Positions 42,096-51,072 of a stretch of DNA of 64,000 bases are shown here, in pieces; position 1 is the first letter of the stretch; the number at the start of each line of letters is the position of its first letter. The DNA is from a bacterium (GTDB lineage: Bacteria > Desulfobacterota > Desulfocorpusculales > Desulfocorpusculum). The position numbers were made by a program, and so were the translations under genes. Below the pieces are notes generated by a model, which saw only the letters and a program-made list of their open reading frames with translations, did not search any database and was not told where the DNA came from. The DNA is taken from assembly GCA_037481695.1 (NCBI GenBank), contig JBBFLE010000001.1, positions 254,989 to 318,988 of the forward strand, given 5' to 3'.

Positions 42096-42238
42096 ATCCC
42101 AGAATTGACAGGTGCTCTGAAAAACCAATATGCCTGATCCCTTGGGATGCTTTGATCCGGGAAGATGTGTTTTCACAAAGAATCTCATCTCAGACACATG
42201 CCTGGCCTCAGGAGCAATGGAGAGCAGGGGGGAGAGCC

Positions 42239-43390
42239 ATGGATTTTGACCTCAGGGAAGAGCAGAAACAATTCCAAAGGTTCCTCAGGGAGACTTGCGA
42301 GAGAATCCTTAAACCCAAGGCAGTCCAGGTGGATGAGCTGGGGATGGTGCCGGAGGAAAATCTTCAGGAACTGGCCAGGGCGGGTTACATGGGACTTTTG
42401 ATCCCAGAGGCCTTGGGAGGAAACAATGGTGATATGACCTGTTTCCTCGTGGGCACAGAAGAGGTGGCCCGCTGCTGCCCCTCCACGGCCCTTGTGGCAG
42501 GAACCTCCTTGATGCGCTTCGGGCTTCCGACTATTCTGTACGCAAGTCAGGCCCAAAAGCAAAGGATTTTGCCCAGACTGGCAAGGGGAGACTTGAGAGG
42601 GGCTTGGGCTCATACAGAATCTCAAGGAGGATGCGATACAGAGAATCTCACCACCTGGGCCAGCTCCAGGCAGGATGGCTTTTCCTTGTGCGGCAGGAAG
42701 GACTATGTTCTAAATGGGCCTGAGGCATCGGCTCTGTTGGTTGCAGCCCGTGTGAATGCTGAGGCAGGTTGCGGGAAGTCCACAGGGGTCTTCTTGCTGG
42801 AGGAGCCTTGCCAGGGGCTCAAGAGAAGCCCCGTGGTGCGCACAGTGGGGGCCAGAGGGGCCAGAATCTGCAGCCTTGAACTGGAAGATTGCATTTTACC
42901 CAGGGACTCTCTTTTGGGGGGGGAGGCGGGGCCCTCGGCCCAGGCAGTGGAGGAATTACCACATATGCCTCTTTTGATGGCTGGTTACAGCATTGGAGTG
43001 GGACAGGCAGCGCTGGAGTTGAGCATTCATTATGCTCGTCAAAGGGCTACCTTTGGGCGGCCCATAGTCTCTTATCAGGAAGTTCACTTCAGGATCGCAG
43101 ACATGTATGTGAACGTGGATGTGGCCAGGCAGCTGGCTCTTAGGGCAGCCTGGCTCATAGATGTTGGCAGGGGCTCCACGGTGGAGTCATCCCTGGCCAA
43201 GCTCTTTGCCTCTGAGATGGGCCTCATGTGCGGGCAAAGCTGCGCACATATCCACGGGGGAAGGGGGCTGCTGGATGGAAGCCAGGCCGACAGGCTCCTG
43301 CGGGACAGCAGGATGGGGCTGATATTGGGGGGCACAGTGGAGATGCATCGCCTGGGCATAGCTAGGCAGGTGTTGGCGGGGAAGGCCTGA
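42239..43390 (+). CDS. Divergent acyl-CoA dehydrogenase-like protein
   Basis: A 383-residue acyl-CoA dehydrogenase homologue, less canonical than its neighbour. The FAD/substrate motif reads AHTESQGGCDTENL instead of LTEPxAGSD. The C-terminal catalytic segment is ILGGTVEMHRLGIAR, with Gly replacing the Glu of MCAD, and no clear helix-G Glu replaces it (EELPHMPLLMAG). HIHGGRGLLDG corresponds to the flavin-contacting loop. The ATG at 42239 follows GGGGAG; the frame is open 49 codons earlier but lacks family sequence there. It may form a heteromer with the first dehydrogenase, as paired FadE proteins do in steroid catabolism, or catalyse an unusual oxidation. Confidence 0.78.
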   Translation: MDFDLREEQKQFQRFLRETCERILKPKAVQVDELGMVPEENLQELARAGYMGLLIPEALGGNNGDMTCFLVGTEEVARCCPSTALVAGTSLMRFGLPTILYASQAQKQRILPRLARGDLRGAWAHTESQGGCDTENLTTWASSRQDGFSLCGRKDYVLNGPEASALLVAARVNAEAGCGKSTGVFLLEEPCQGLKRSPVVRTVGARGARICSLELEDCILPRDSLLGGEAGPSAQAVEELPHMPLLMAGYSIGVGQAALELSIHYARQRATFGRPIVSYQEVHFRIADMYVNVDVARQLALRAAWLIDVGRGSTVESSLAKLFASEMGLMCGQSCAHIHGGRGLLDGSQADRLLRDSRMGLILGGTVEMHRLGIARQVLAGKA

Positions 43391-43487
43391 GCTCATTTGG
43401 CTTCCCATGTTCTTTAGAAAAGGTGCTGCTTTCATATTGGATTGCGCTTTCATTGCCGAGCCAAGGGAATAAAGGGAGTTGGTGGAA

Positions 43488-46400
43488 ATGTATTCATCTG
43501 ACCGAAAAGATCTCTTCATAGGTCTGGATGTGGGATCCATTAGCCTCAACACGGTGCTCATGACCCATGAGGGGGCCGTTCTGGAAGAAGACTATACAAG
43601 GGTGCAGGGAAGGCCACTGGAGACGACGCTGAGGGTTCTTTCAGAACTTATGCAACGCTACCCTGGGGATCGTGTGGGAGGGGTAGGGGTGACCGGAGTG
43701 GGAGGAAAGCTGGCAGCCCAGCTCCTGGGAGGTTCTTTCTTTAACGAGGTGGTGGCCCAGGCCAGGTCCGTGGAACTTCTGGCCCCTGAGGCTCGCACCA
43801 TCATAGAGATGGGAGGCCAGGACGCCAAATTGATTCTTCTGGCCGGAAACTCCGGCAACGGAAGGCTTCAGATAGAGGACTTTTCCATGAACAGCCTCTG
43901 TGCGGCCGGCACGGGCTCTTTCTTGGATCAACAGGCCAGCCGTCTGGGATTGACCATCGAGGAATTTGGTCAGCTGGCACTCAAGTCCTCTTGCCCTCCT
44001 CGCATAGCAGGCCGTTGCTCGGTTTTTGCCAAGAGCGACATGATTCACCTCCAGCAAGCAGCCACCCCGGACTATGACATTGTGGCTGGATTGTGCTTTG
44101 CTGTGGCCAGAAATTTCAAGGGAAGCGTGGCGAGGGGAAAGCCGGTCAAACCACCTGTGGTTTTCCAGGGCGGTGTGGCAGCCAATCCTGGGATGATAAG
44201 GGCCTTTAGGGAAGTCCTGGAACTGATGGAAAAGGATCTAATGGTCCCGGCCCATTTTGCCTCCACAGGGGCCATAGGGGCTGTCTTGATGTTGCTGGAT
44301 GAGCCAGCTTTGCGTAGGCCTTTCAAGGGCTTGCAGGACCTGGAGGCCTATATTAGAGAGCATCGCAAAGTTGAAAGTGCCAAAAGTTTGGCTCCTCTTT
44401 GCAGACCTTCGAGGCTTCGCAGGGGCCCCACTGAAGTTTTTCCCATTTCTGCAAGATCAGGACGCATCAGGGGCTTCTTGGGGGTGGACGTAGGATCCAT
44501 AAGTACCAATGTGGTGGTCATTGATGAAAAAGGCAGGGTGCTCTCCAAGCGGTACCTGATGACCGCAGGGCGGCCTCTGGAGGCTGTCAAGAAGGGTCTT
44601 CGGGAAGTGGGAAAGGAAATAGGAGACAAGGTGGTCATTGCAGGGGCCGGCACTACGGGTTCCGGAAGATACCTCACTGGTGATTTCATAGGCGCGGATG
44701 TCATCAGGAACGAGATAACAGCCCAGGCCACTGCCGCAGTGGCCATAGACCCTGAGGTGGATACCATATTCGAAATAGGAGGCCAGGATTCCAAGTACAT
44801 CAGCATTTCCCATGGGGCTGTTGTGGACTTTGCCATGAACAAGGTCTGCGCTGCGGGGACGGGTTCTTTCCTGGAAGAGCAGGCCGAGAGGCTGGGGATA
44901 GCCATACAGGAAGAGTTTGCAGAGCTGGCCTTCAGTTCCAAGTGCCCTGTGCCCTTGGGGGAACGCTGTACGGTTTTCATGGAGTCGGACTTGGTCCATC
45001 ACTTGCAAAGAGGGGCGCCCACAGCCGACCTGGTGGCCGGACTGGCTTACTCCATAGTGGAGAATTATCTGAACAAGGTGGTGGAGACCCGAAGCATAGG
45101 CCAACGTATTTTCTTCCAAGGTGGGCCGGCTTTCAATCATGCCATAGTGGCGGCTTTTGAGCAGGTATTGGGAAGATCTATTACGGTCCCCCCTCATCAC
45201 GAGGTCACAGGCGCAATAGGAGCAGCTCTCTTGGCCATGAGAGAGAACCCGAAGCCTTATAGCAACTTCAAGGGCTTTGAATTGGCCGAAAGGCCTTACC
45301 AGGTTTCTCCCTTTGAATGCAAGGCTTGTCCCAACAGATGCGAGATAAAAAAGGTGATCCTGGCCGGAGAAGAAGATCGGCCTCTTTTCTATGGAGGCCG
45401 CTGTGAGCGCTATGAGAGAAGACAGCCAGGTCAAGACAACAAGATGGTGCAGGTAAGTGATCTTTTTTCCCAGAGGGAAAAGCTGCTCCTGGAGACCTAC
45501 CCTGGCGAAGGACCTGACTCGGGTGTGATGGTGGGCATACCCCGGACCCTTTTCTTTTTGGAGCTGCTTCCTTTTTGGAAAGCCTTTTTTTCCAATATGG
45601 GTTTCAAGGTGGTGGTCTCGGATCCCACCACCAAGGAGATCATCCATAAAGGGGTGGAAAAGGTTGTGGCTGAGACCTGCTTCCCCATCAAGGTGGCCTT
45701 CGGCCATGTGGAGAACCTGTTACAAAAAGGGGTCAGCCTGCTTTTCCTTCCAAGCATCATAGACATGAGACAGGCCAGCGAGGATCTGCCTCAGGGCTTT
45801 AACTGCCCGTATGTGCAAACCATCCCTTACACGGTGCGTTCGGCCTTTGACTTTGAGGCTGCTGGAGTCCAACTCCTGGATCCACCTTTTCGCTTCGGAG
45901 CTCCTCGTAAGGAGCTTCACAAGGACCTTGTTAGATTTGGGCGTTCTTTAGGGGTCAAGGCCTCAATGGTAAAAGAGGCCATCAAAGCTGCTGAGGATGC
46001 CCAAGAGAGATTTGCCACAGCCTTGAAGCAAATGGGTGAAAAGGCCTTGGAGGAGCTAAGGCCAGAGCAAAAGGCCATGGTCATAGTGAGTCGTGTTTAC
46101 AATGGATGCGACTCAGGCCTAAACCTGAATCTCCCTAGAAAACTCAAGGACTTGGGAGTGCTGGCCATCCCCCTGGATTTCTTGCCATTGGAGAAGCTAG
46201 AGCCTGACGAGGAGGTATTGGGGCACTATTGGCGCTACGGCCAGAGATTCATGGCCTCAGCCAAACTTCTCAGAGAAGATCCCAGACTCTATCCCATATA
46301 CATAACCAACTTCGGGTGCGGTCCAGATTCCTTCATACAACATTTTTTTAGGAACGCCATGGGCGAAAAGCCGCTCTTGCAACTGGAAATAGACGAGCAT

Positions 46401-47723
46401 AGCTCGGATGTGGGAGCCATAACGCGCTTGGAGGCCTTTCTGGACAGCCTCAAGAACGCCCCTGCCAAGGCCTCCGGGCCATTGAGACCCATAAGAAGAC
46501 AGGGCCTCCACTCCATAGGCAGGGAAAGGAAGGTCTTTCTTCCTTATATGACCGATCAGGCCAGGGCGGTGGCAGCGGCCTTTGAGGCAAGCGGAGTTCC
46601 AGCTGAGGTTCTTCCCAAGACCACAGAGGAGACCCTTCGTGTGGGAAGACGCTATACCTCGGGCAAGGAATGCTATCCAGCAATCCTTACCACCGGGGAC
46701 ATGTTGGCTTGGGCCATGAGACCCGGGTTCGACAGGGCTCACAGTGCCTTTTTCATGCCAGGAGGCTCTGGCCCTTGCCGTTTCGGCCAATACAACAGAT
46801 TTCATCGCCTGGTCCTGGACCAGGCCGGATTCCACGATGTACCCATCTATTCTCCGGTCCAGGACCAGGAAATGTACAAACAGCTCGGCCTCATAGGCAA
46901 GACCTTTGTGCGGCTGGGTTGGCGAGGAGTAGTGGCCATAGATTTCCTGGAGAAAGCGCTTTGGGAGATAAGACCCCTGGAGGCCAGAGCCGGAGAGGCA
47001 CAGGAGGTTTACGAAAAGGCGGTGGCCATGGTGTGTGAAGAGCTTCGGCAGGGCAACGGAGATCTCTTTCCAATCCTGCAGGAGGCCAGGCAGGCCTTTG
47101 AATCCATATCCCTGCGCACGGATCAGGCCAGGCCCGTGGTGGGCATTGTAGGAGAGATATACATCCGATCCAATCCTTTTGCCAACGAGGATGTCATCCG
47201 CAGACTGGAGCAGTTGGGGGTAAGTGTTTGGATGCCTCCCATTTCCGAGTGGCTCCTTTACATCAATTGTATATCCAAGCGCCACGCCATGAGAGACCGA
47301 AGGTGGAAGAACTATCTGCGAACATCCCTCAAGCAATGGTTTCAAAGAAAAGACGAGCACCGCATGGAGGAGATCTTCCATGGGCTGGTGCGCAACCTTA
47401 AGGAGCCCACCATAGAGGAGACCATGCGTCTGGCAGGTCCTTATGTACATCACTCCTTTGAGGGGGAGACCATCTTGAGCATAGGAAAGGCTGAAGATTT
47501 CTATAGAAAAGGCGTCAGCGGACTCGTCAGTGTTGGGCCCTTCACCTGCATGCCGGGCACCATAGTGACCGCACTGCTCAAGAGATTCAGAGAGGAACAC
47601 GATGGGATACCTGTGCTGAATCTTTTCTTTGACGGTCAGGGAGAAAGTTCCAATCAGAACCGTTTGGAGGCCTTTGTTCACCAGGTACATAGTTTTAGAA
47701 GCAAGAGGCACTGGCCCCAATGA
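43488..47723 (+). CDS. Giant CoA-activase/dehydratase fusion (two ASKHA domains plus DUF2229 and HgdB-like part)
   Basis: A 1411-residue protein combining two activase modules with dehydratase-like sequence. ASKHA domain 1 (about 8-270) has GLDVGSIS, MGGQDAKL and LCAAGTGSFLD; domain 2 (about 328-590) repeats GVDVGSIS, IGGQDSKYI and VCAAGTGSFLEE, so each has its cluster Cys. A Cys-rich bridge (CKACPNRCEI, about 611-620) leads into a DUF2229-type region (VGIPRTLFFLELLPFW; ETCFPIKVAFGHV). The C-terminal third resembles HgdB/BcrB proteins (NFGCGPDSF; GKECYPAILTTGD; PCRFGQYNRFHR). It is known from many anaerobes as an activase-related protein without a proven reaction. The ATG at 43488 is preferred to TTG 43479. 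It lies downstream of the two acyl-CoA dehydrogenase genes. Confidence 0.88.
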   Translation: MYSSDRKDLFIGLDVGSISLNTVLMTHEGAVLEEDYTRVQGRPLETTLRVLSELMQRYPGDRVGGVGVTGVGGKLAAQLLGGSFFNEVVAQARSVELLAPEARTIIEMGGQDAKLILLAGNSGNGRLQIEDFSMNSLCAAGTGSFLDQQASRLGLTIEEFGQLALKSSCPPRIAGRCSVFAKSDMIHLQQAATPDYDIVAGLCFAVARNFKGSVARGKPVKPPVVFQGGVAANPGMIRAFREVLELMEKDLMVPAHFASTGAIGAVLMLLDEPALRRPFKGLQDLEAYIREHRKVESAKSLAPLCRPSRLRRGPTEVFPISARSGRIRGFLGVDVGSISTNVVVIDEKGRVLSKRYLMTAGRPLEAVKKGLREVGKEIGDKVVIAGAGTTGSGRYLTGDFIGADVIRNEITAQATAAVAIDPEVDTIFEIGGQDSKYISISHGAVVDFAMNKVCAAGTGSFLEEQAERLGIAIQEEFAELAFSSKCPVPLGERCTVFMESDLVHHLQRGAPTADLVAGLAYSIVENYLNKVVETRSIGQRIFFQGGPAFNHAIVAAFEQVLGRSITVPPHHEVTGAIGAALLAMRENPKPYSNFKGFELAERPYQVSPFECKACPNRCEIKKVILAGEEDRPLFYGGRCERYERRQPGQDNKMVQVSDLFSQREKLLLETYPGEGPDSGVMVGIPRTLFFLELLPFWKAFFSNMGFKVVVSDPTTKEIIHKGVEKVVAETCFPIKVAFGHVENLLQKGVSLLFLPSIIDMRQASEDLPQGFNCPYVQTIPYTVRSAFDFEAAGVQLLDPPFRFGAPRKELHKDLVRFGRSLGVKASMVKEAIKAAEDAQERFATALKQMGEKALEELRPEQKAMVIVSRVYNGCDSGLNLNLPRKLKDLGVLAIPLDFLPLEKLEPDEEVLGHYWRYGQRFMASAKLLREDPRLYPIYITNFGCGPDSFIQHFFRNAMGEKPLLQLEIDEHSSDVGAITRLEAFLDSLKNAPAKASGPLRPIRRQGLHSIGRERKVFLPYMTDQARAVAAAFEASGVPAEVLPKTTEETLRVGRRYTSGKECYPAILTTGDMLAWAMRPGFDRAHSAFFMPGGSGPCRFGQYNRFHRLVLDQAGFHDVPIYSPVQDQEMYKQLGLIGKTFVRLGWRGVVAIDFLEKALWEIRPLEARAGEAQEVYEKAVAMVCEELRQGNGDLFPILQEARQAFESISLRTDQARPVVGIVGEIYIRSNPFANEDVIRRLEQLGVSVWMPPISEWLLYINCISKRHAMRDRRWKNYLRTSLKQWFQRKDEHRMEEIFHGLVRNLKEPTIEETMRLAGPYVHHSFEGETILSIGKAEDFYRKGVSGLVSVGPFTCMPGTIVTALLKRFREEHDGIPVLNLFFDGQGESSNQNRLEAFVHQVHSFRSKRHWPQ

Positions 47724-47756
47724 AATCTTGAAAAAGCCCAGGAGGTTCTCATAAGC

Positions 47757-47969
47757 ATGAAAGAAGATTCTTGCAGGAATCACAAAGAAAACCTAAAGCG
47801 TTGCAACTGCACCTACGAGCCTTGCCCCAGGAAAGGATACTGTTGCGAGTGCCTTCATTACCATCGCTCCCATGGTGAAGTGCCGGCATGTTTCTTCCCT
47901 GCGGAAGTGGAGCGCACCTATGACAGGAGCCTGGCCCGTTTCCTATCCTTGCATAGAGGGAGGTCATGA
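47757..47969 (+). CDS. DUF6485 family Cys-rich small protein
   Basis: A 70-residue protein with the family core [18 protein letters not shown], then [15 protein letters not shown] and [11 protein letters not shown]. Seven of its cysteines lie in a 40-residue block, which suggests a zinc or iron-sulfur site. Its function is unknown. It starts 33 nt after the giant activase gene and its TGA overlaps the start of the radical SAM gene (ATGA), so it is co-translated with that gene. Confidence 0.85.
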   Translation: MKEDSCRNHKENLKRCNCTYEPCPRKGYCCECLHYHRSHGEVPACFFPAEVERTYDRSLARFLSLHRGRS

Positions 47970-48943
47970 GGTTTCCCAGGGCAGCCCATCCATTGCGCAG
48001 GATAACCTACGGCCCGGTTCCTTCCAGGAGGTTGGGCAGATCCCTGGGCATAGACCTGCTGCCCATGAAGAGCTGCTCCTACGACTGCGTATATTGCCAG
48101 CTGGGCCCCACTTTAAGGCCCAGGTTCAAAAGGATGGAGTTCATCCAGCCGGAGCTGGTGGGTAGGGCTGTGAGGCAGGCCTTGGAGAAGGGCGGCCCGG
48201 TGGATGTGTTGAGCTTTTCAGGATCTGGTGAACCAACCCTGGACAAACATCTGGGGACAACCATCAGGCTCCTTAAGAGGCTCTTCGGCCTACCGATTGC
48301 TGTGATAACCAATGGTTCCCTTCTTTACCGAAGAGACGTGAGGGAAGCCCTTCGGGAAGCTGACCTGTTGCTTCCATCCATGGATGGCTGGACAGAGCCC
48401 ATGTTCAGAAGGATCAACAGGCCTCACCCGCTCTTGAAGCTGGAGAAGGTTTTGGATGGGCTCGTGTCCCTTAGGAAGGAATTCAAAGGCCAGATCTGGT
48501 TGGAGGTGTTTCTGGTCCAGGATGTCAACGACTCCCTGGAACATGTTCCTGGGCTCATTCAATGGCTCCAGAGAATAAATCCAGACAGAGTCCAGCTCAA
48601 CAGCTTGAGTAGACCTCCTGCAGAAGCTTGGGTCAGGGCCCCCAGTCCTGAGCGCATCAAGGAGATCAGAGATGCCCTGGGGCCCAGGGCCGAAATCGTG
48701 GTTCCTTTTAAAGGGCTCCAGGAGAAGGCCTCCATTGAGGATCTGGAACAAAGGATTGTGGAGACCGTTACAAGAAGACCTCTTTGCCCAGAGGATCTGA
48801 GTTCTCTGTTCGGCTTGGAACCAGCCTTTGCAAGACGTCTGATGCAGGATCTGTCCAGGAAAAACTCTTGGAAGGCTCACAGCGTGGGCGGCAGGACCTA
48901 CTACAGGGCAAAGCAGCTTCGGCCTGGGGAACCGTCCAAATGA
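47966..48943 (+). CDS. Radical SAM protein (COG0731-like)
   Basis: A 325-residue radical SAM enzyme. It begins with [21 protein letters not shown] and the cluster motif [13 protein letters not shown] (Cx3CxxC); the SAM-binding GSGEPTLD and the TNGSLLYR segment follow. The C-terminal 90 residues ([24 protein letters not shown]) look like a small winged-helix domain, perhaps for substrate or nucleic-acid binding. The GPVPSRR start is typical of a large uncharacterised group of anaerobe proteins. It is coupled to DUF6485 upstream and map downstream by 4-nt overlaps. Confidence 0.87.
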   Translation: MRFPRAAHPLRRITYGPVPSRRLGRSLGIDLLPMKSCSYDCVYCQLGPTLRPRFKRMEFIQPELVGRAVRQALEKGGPVDVLSFSGSGEPTLDKHLGTTIRLLKRLFGLPIAVITNGSLLYRRDVREALREADLLLPSMDGWTEPMFRRINRPHPLLKLEKVLDGLVSLRKEFKGQIWLEVFLVQDVNDSLEHVPGLIQWLQRINPDRVQLNSLSRPPAEAWVRAPSPERIKEIRDALGPRAEIVVPFKGLQEKASIEDLEQRIVETVTRRPLCPEDLSSLFGLEPAFARRLMQDLSRKNSWKAHSVGGRTYYRAKQLRPGEPSK

Positions 48944-49689
48944 TATTGAAGGGACCCGAGGAAATGCAGTTTCTGAGGCAGGCCAACAAGATCGTGGCCT
49001 GCATTCTGGAGGAATTGACCCATCTGGTGACCCCGGGAACCCTTACCAAGGACTTGGACAGATTTGTGGAGCAAAGGATCCGGGACCTGGGAGGTGAGCC
49101 CGCATTTTTGGGTTACAGGGGTTATCCTGCCTCCAGTTGCATATCCATCAACGAGCAGGTGGTCCACGGCATACCAGGAAATCGCAAGATCCGGGAAGGG
49201 GATCTGGTGAGTGTGGATCTGGGGGTTGTGTACAGGGGCTACTACGGTGATGCGGCCCGCACTTACGGTGTGGGAAAACTCAGCCAAAAGGCGCGCAGGC
49301 TCATGGAGGTCACAGAGGAGGCCCTCTATAAGGGAATAGAGAAAGCAGTGGCAGGCAACAGGCTCTTTGATATCTCCAAGGCCATCCAAAGTTGGGTGGA
49401 ACGCCACGGCTTCTCTGTAGTAAGGGAGTTCGTGGGACACGGCATAGGCCAAAGCCTTCACGAGGATCCCCAAGTGCCCAACTACGTGCCTCGAAGTCCT
49501 TACAATCCCCTGTTGGAATCGGGATTGGTCTTGGCGCTGGAGCCCATGGTGAATGCAGGAGATTATCGCGTCAAGGTGCTGCCAGATGGCTGGACGGCAG
49601 TGACAGCCGACGGTTCCCTCTCTGCCCACTTCGAGCACACAATAGCCATCACCGAAGACGGCCCTGAAATCTTGACCCTATGCCGCTAG
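48940..49689 (+). CDS. map: Methionine aminopeptidase, type I
   Basis: A 249-residue dinuclear metalloprotease that removes the initiator Met. Metal ligands and catalytic residues are visible in order: His in NEQVVHGIP, the two Asp in VSVDLGVVYRGYYGDAART, His in EFVGHGIG, Glu in LALEPMV and Glu in HFEHTIAIT. Length matches E. coli Map. The ATG at 48940 overlaps the radical SAM stop (ATGA) and gives the normal N-terminus; the longer frame from 48784 is read-through inside that gene. It faces the convergent MTH1187-type gene 17 nt away. Confidence 0.95.
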   Translation: MILKGPEEMQFLRQANKIVACILEELTHLVTPGTLTKDLDRFVEQRIRDLGGEPAFLGYRGYPASSCISINEQVVHGIPGNRKIREGDLVSVDLGVVYRGYYGDAARTYGVGKLSQKARRLMEVTEEALYKGIEKAVAGNRLFDISKAIQSWVERHGFSVVREFVGHGIGQSLHEDPQVPNYVPRSPYNPLLESGLVLALEPMVNAGDYRVKVLPDGWTAVTADGSLSAHFEHTIAITEDGPEILTLCR

Positions 49690-49706
49690 GTCCCCCTACT
49701 CCCAGA

Positions 49707-50018
49707 TCAACCGGTCACGAATTTCCTGCCTGCCTTCTCTTCCACGGATTGTATCTTGGCTACGAGTCTGCCCTTGTGGCCCTTTCGATAATCCACCTTG
49801 ATGAGAGCAGCTATACGGTTGCAATCCTGGCTCATCCGGTCAAAACATTTTCGCACCACGTCAAAGACCTGGTCCCACTCTCCTTCTATGACCGTGCCCA
49901 TAGGGTTCATGCGGTACTCCAGCCCGCTCTCAGCTATTATCTGCATGGAACGGGCCACATATGGGCTGAGGCTCTCACCCTTGTCCAAAGGGTACATGCT
50001 GAACTCCAGAAGCACCAT
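49707..50018 (-). CDS. MTH1187-family thiamine-binding protein
   Basis: A 103-residue ferredoxin-like-fold protein. It starts MVLLEFSMYPLDKGESLSPYV and continues GLEYRMNPMGTVIEGEWDQVF, both diagnostic of the MTH1187/YkoF-like family, whose members bind thiamine-like ligands. It acts in the cytoplasm; no thiamine genes are adjacent. The ATG at 50018 follows AGGAGG by about 10 nt; the frame opens 11 codons earlier. It is a monocistronic minus-strand gene between map and the enoyl-CoA hydratase gene. Confidence 0.85.
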   Translation of the reverse strand: MVLLEFSMYPLDKGESLSPYVARSMQIIAESGLEYRMNPMGTVIEGEWDQVFDVVRKCFDRMSQDCNRIAALIKVDYRKGHKGRLVAKIQSVEEKAGRKFVTG

Positions 50019-50218
50019 GTCCTGCCCACCTCCTGCCGAAATTCTAAGCACAAGCCCTCAGATAAGGCTTCACAGGCAGAAACTATAACATATGCCTGGC
50101 AGGGGCCACAATGCTTGCCGGGTCTTTACACGCTGGAGGCCTGGCCCTAGAATCATGGGGCAGTTGCTGGCTCTTGTCCACGTGGCAGATGAATCTGGAT
50201 CTTCTAAGGAGGTGTGTT

Positions 50219-51010
50219 ATGGCCTACGAGTTCATCAGGGTGGAAAAGCAAGAACATCTAACCATACTTACCATCAACAGGCCAGATGTGATGAACGCCT
50301 TGCATCCACCTGCGTGCAAGGAAATGGATGAGGCCTTCGAGGAGTTCTCACAAGATCCCGAGGCATGGGTGGCCATAGTGACCGGAGCAGGAGACAAGGC
50401 CTTCAGCGCGGGCAATGACCTTAAGTGGCAGGCAGTGCACGGAGGAAAGGCTCTTAGGGAGGGCATCGACTCCCTCAAGGGTGGATTCGGGGGCATAACC
50501 AGGAGATTCGATCTTTTCAAACCGGTCATTGCTGCTGTCAATGGTTTGGCCTTGGGTGGAGGCTTCGAGATAGCCCTGGCCTGCGACATCATAGTTGCTT
50601 CGGAGAATGCCAGCTTTGGTCTGCCTGAGCCCAGGGTGGGAATGATAGCCGGAGCAGGAGGGGTGCATAGACTTCCCAGGCAGATTCCATTTCATCTGGC
50701 CATGGGCTTGATCCTGACCGCAAGGCGCATCTCAGCCAGGGAGGCCCAGCAGATGGGTCTCGTAAACGAGGTGGTGCCAGCCCCCCAGCTCATGGAGGCG
50801 GCCCGCAAATGGGCAGAGGCGATCCTGGAATGTGCCCCCCTGGCCGTTCGGGCCAGCAAGGAAGCTGCCTTACAGGGGTTGGGACAACCCTTGGAGGATG
50901 TGATGAGAAAGATTTTTCCAGGGGTGGCTGCCATGGCCGCTTCCGAAGATTTCGTGGAGGGCCCTCGTGCCTTTGCACAGAAGAGAAAACCTCAGTGGAA
51001 GGGCAGATGA
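50219..51010 (+). CDS. Enoyl-CoA hydratase/isomerase (crotonase) family
   Basis: A 263-residue crotonase-fold enzyme. The oxyanion-hole segments are FSAGNDLKW and NGLALGGGFEIALACD; both catalytic Glu of the hydratase are present (GGGFEIA and FGLPEPRVG). It should hydrate trans-2-enoyl-CoA in beta-oxidation, although isomerase or related reactions are possible. AAGGAGG 6 nt before the ATG at 50219 fixes the start; the longer frame upstream is non-family sequence. It stands on the plus strand before the M20 hydrolase gene and could act with the dehydrogenases at 40.9-43.4 kb and hbd. Confidence 0.9.
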   Translation: MAYEFIRVEKQEHLTILTINRPDVMNALHPPACKEMDEAFEEFSQDPEAWVAIVTGAGDKAFSAGNDLKWQAVHGGKALREGIDSLKGGFGGITRRFDLFKPVIAAVNGLALGGGFEIALACDIIVASENASFGLPEPRVGMIAGAGGVHRLPRQIPFHLAMGLILTARRISAREAQQMGLVNEVVPAPQLMEAARKWAEAILECAPLAVRASKEAALQGLGQPLEDVMRKIFPGVAAMAASEDFVEGPRAFAQKRKPQWKGR

Positions 51011-51072
51011 GGGACCCCAATCCCAGGCTTAAAAATCAAGACAGGCCATGATGTAAGGGCAGAAAACTGTGG

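Noticed and set aside
44457-45707. 416-codon minus-strand frame
   Set aside because: Antisense to the second ASKHA domain of the activase fusion; a codon-bias shadow.
46257-47783. 508-codon minus-strand frame
   Set aside because: It is the antisense shadow of the giant activase gene, whose plus-strand product has conserved motifs throughout.
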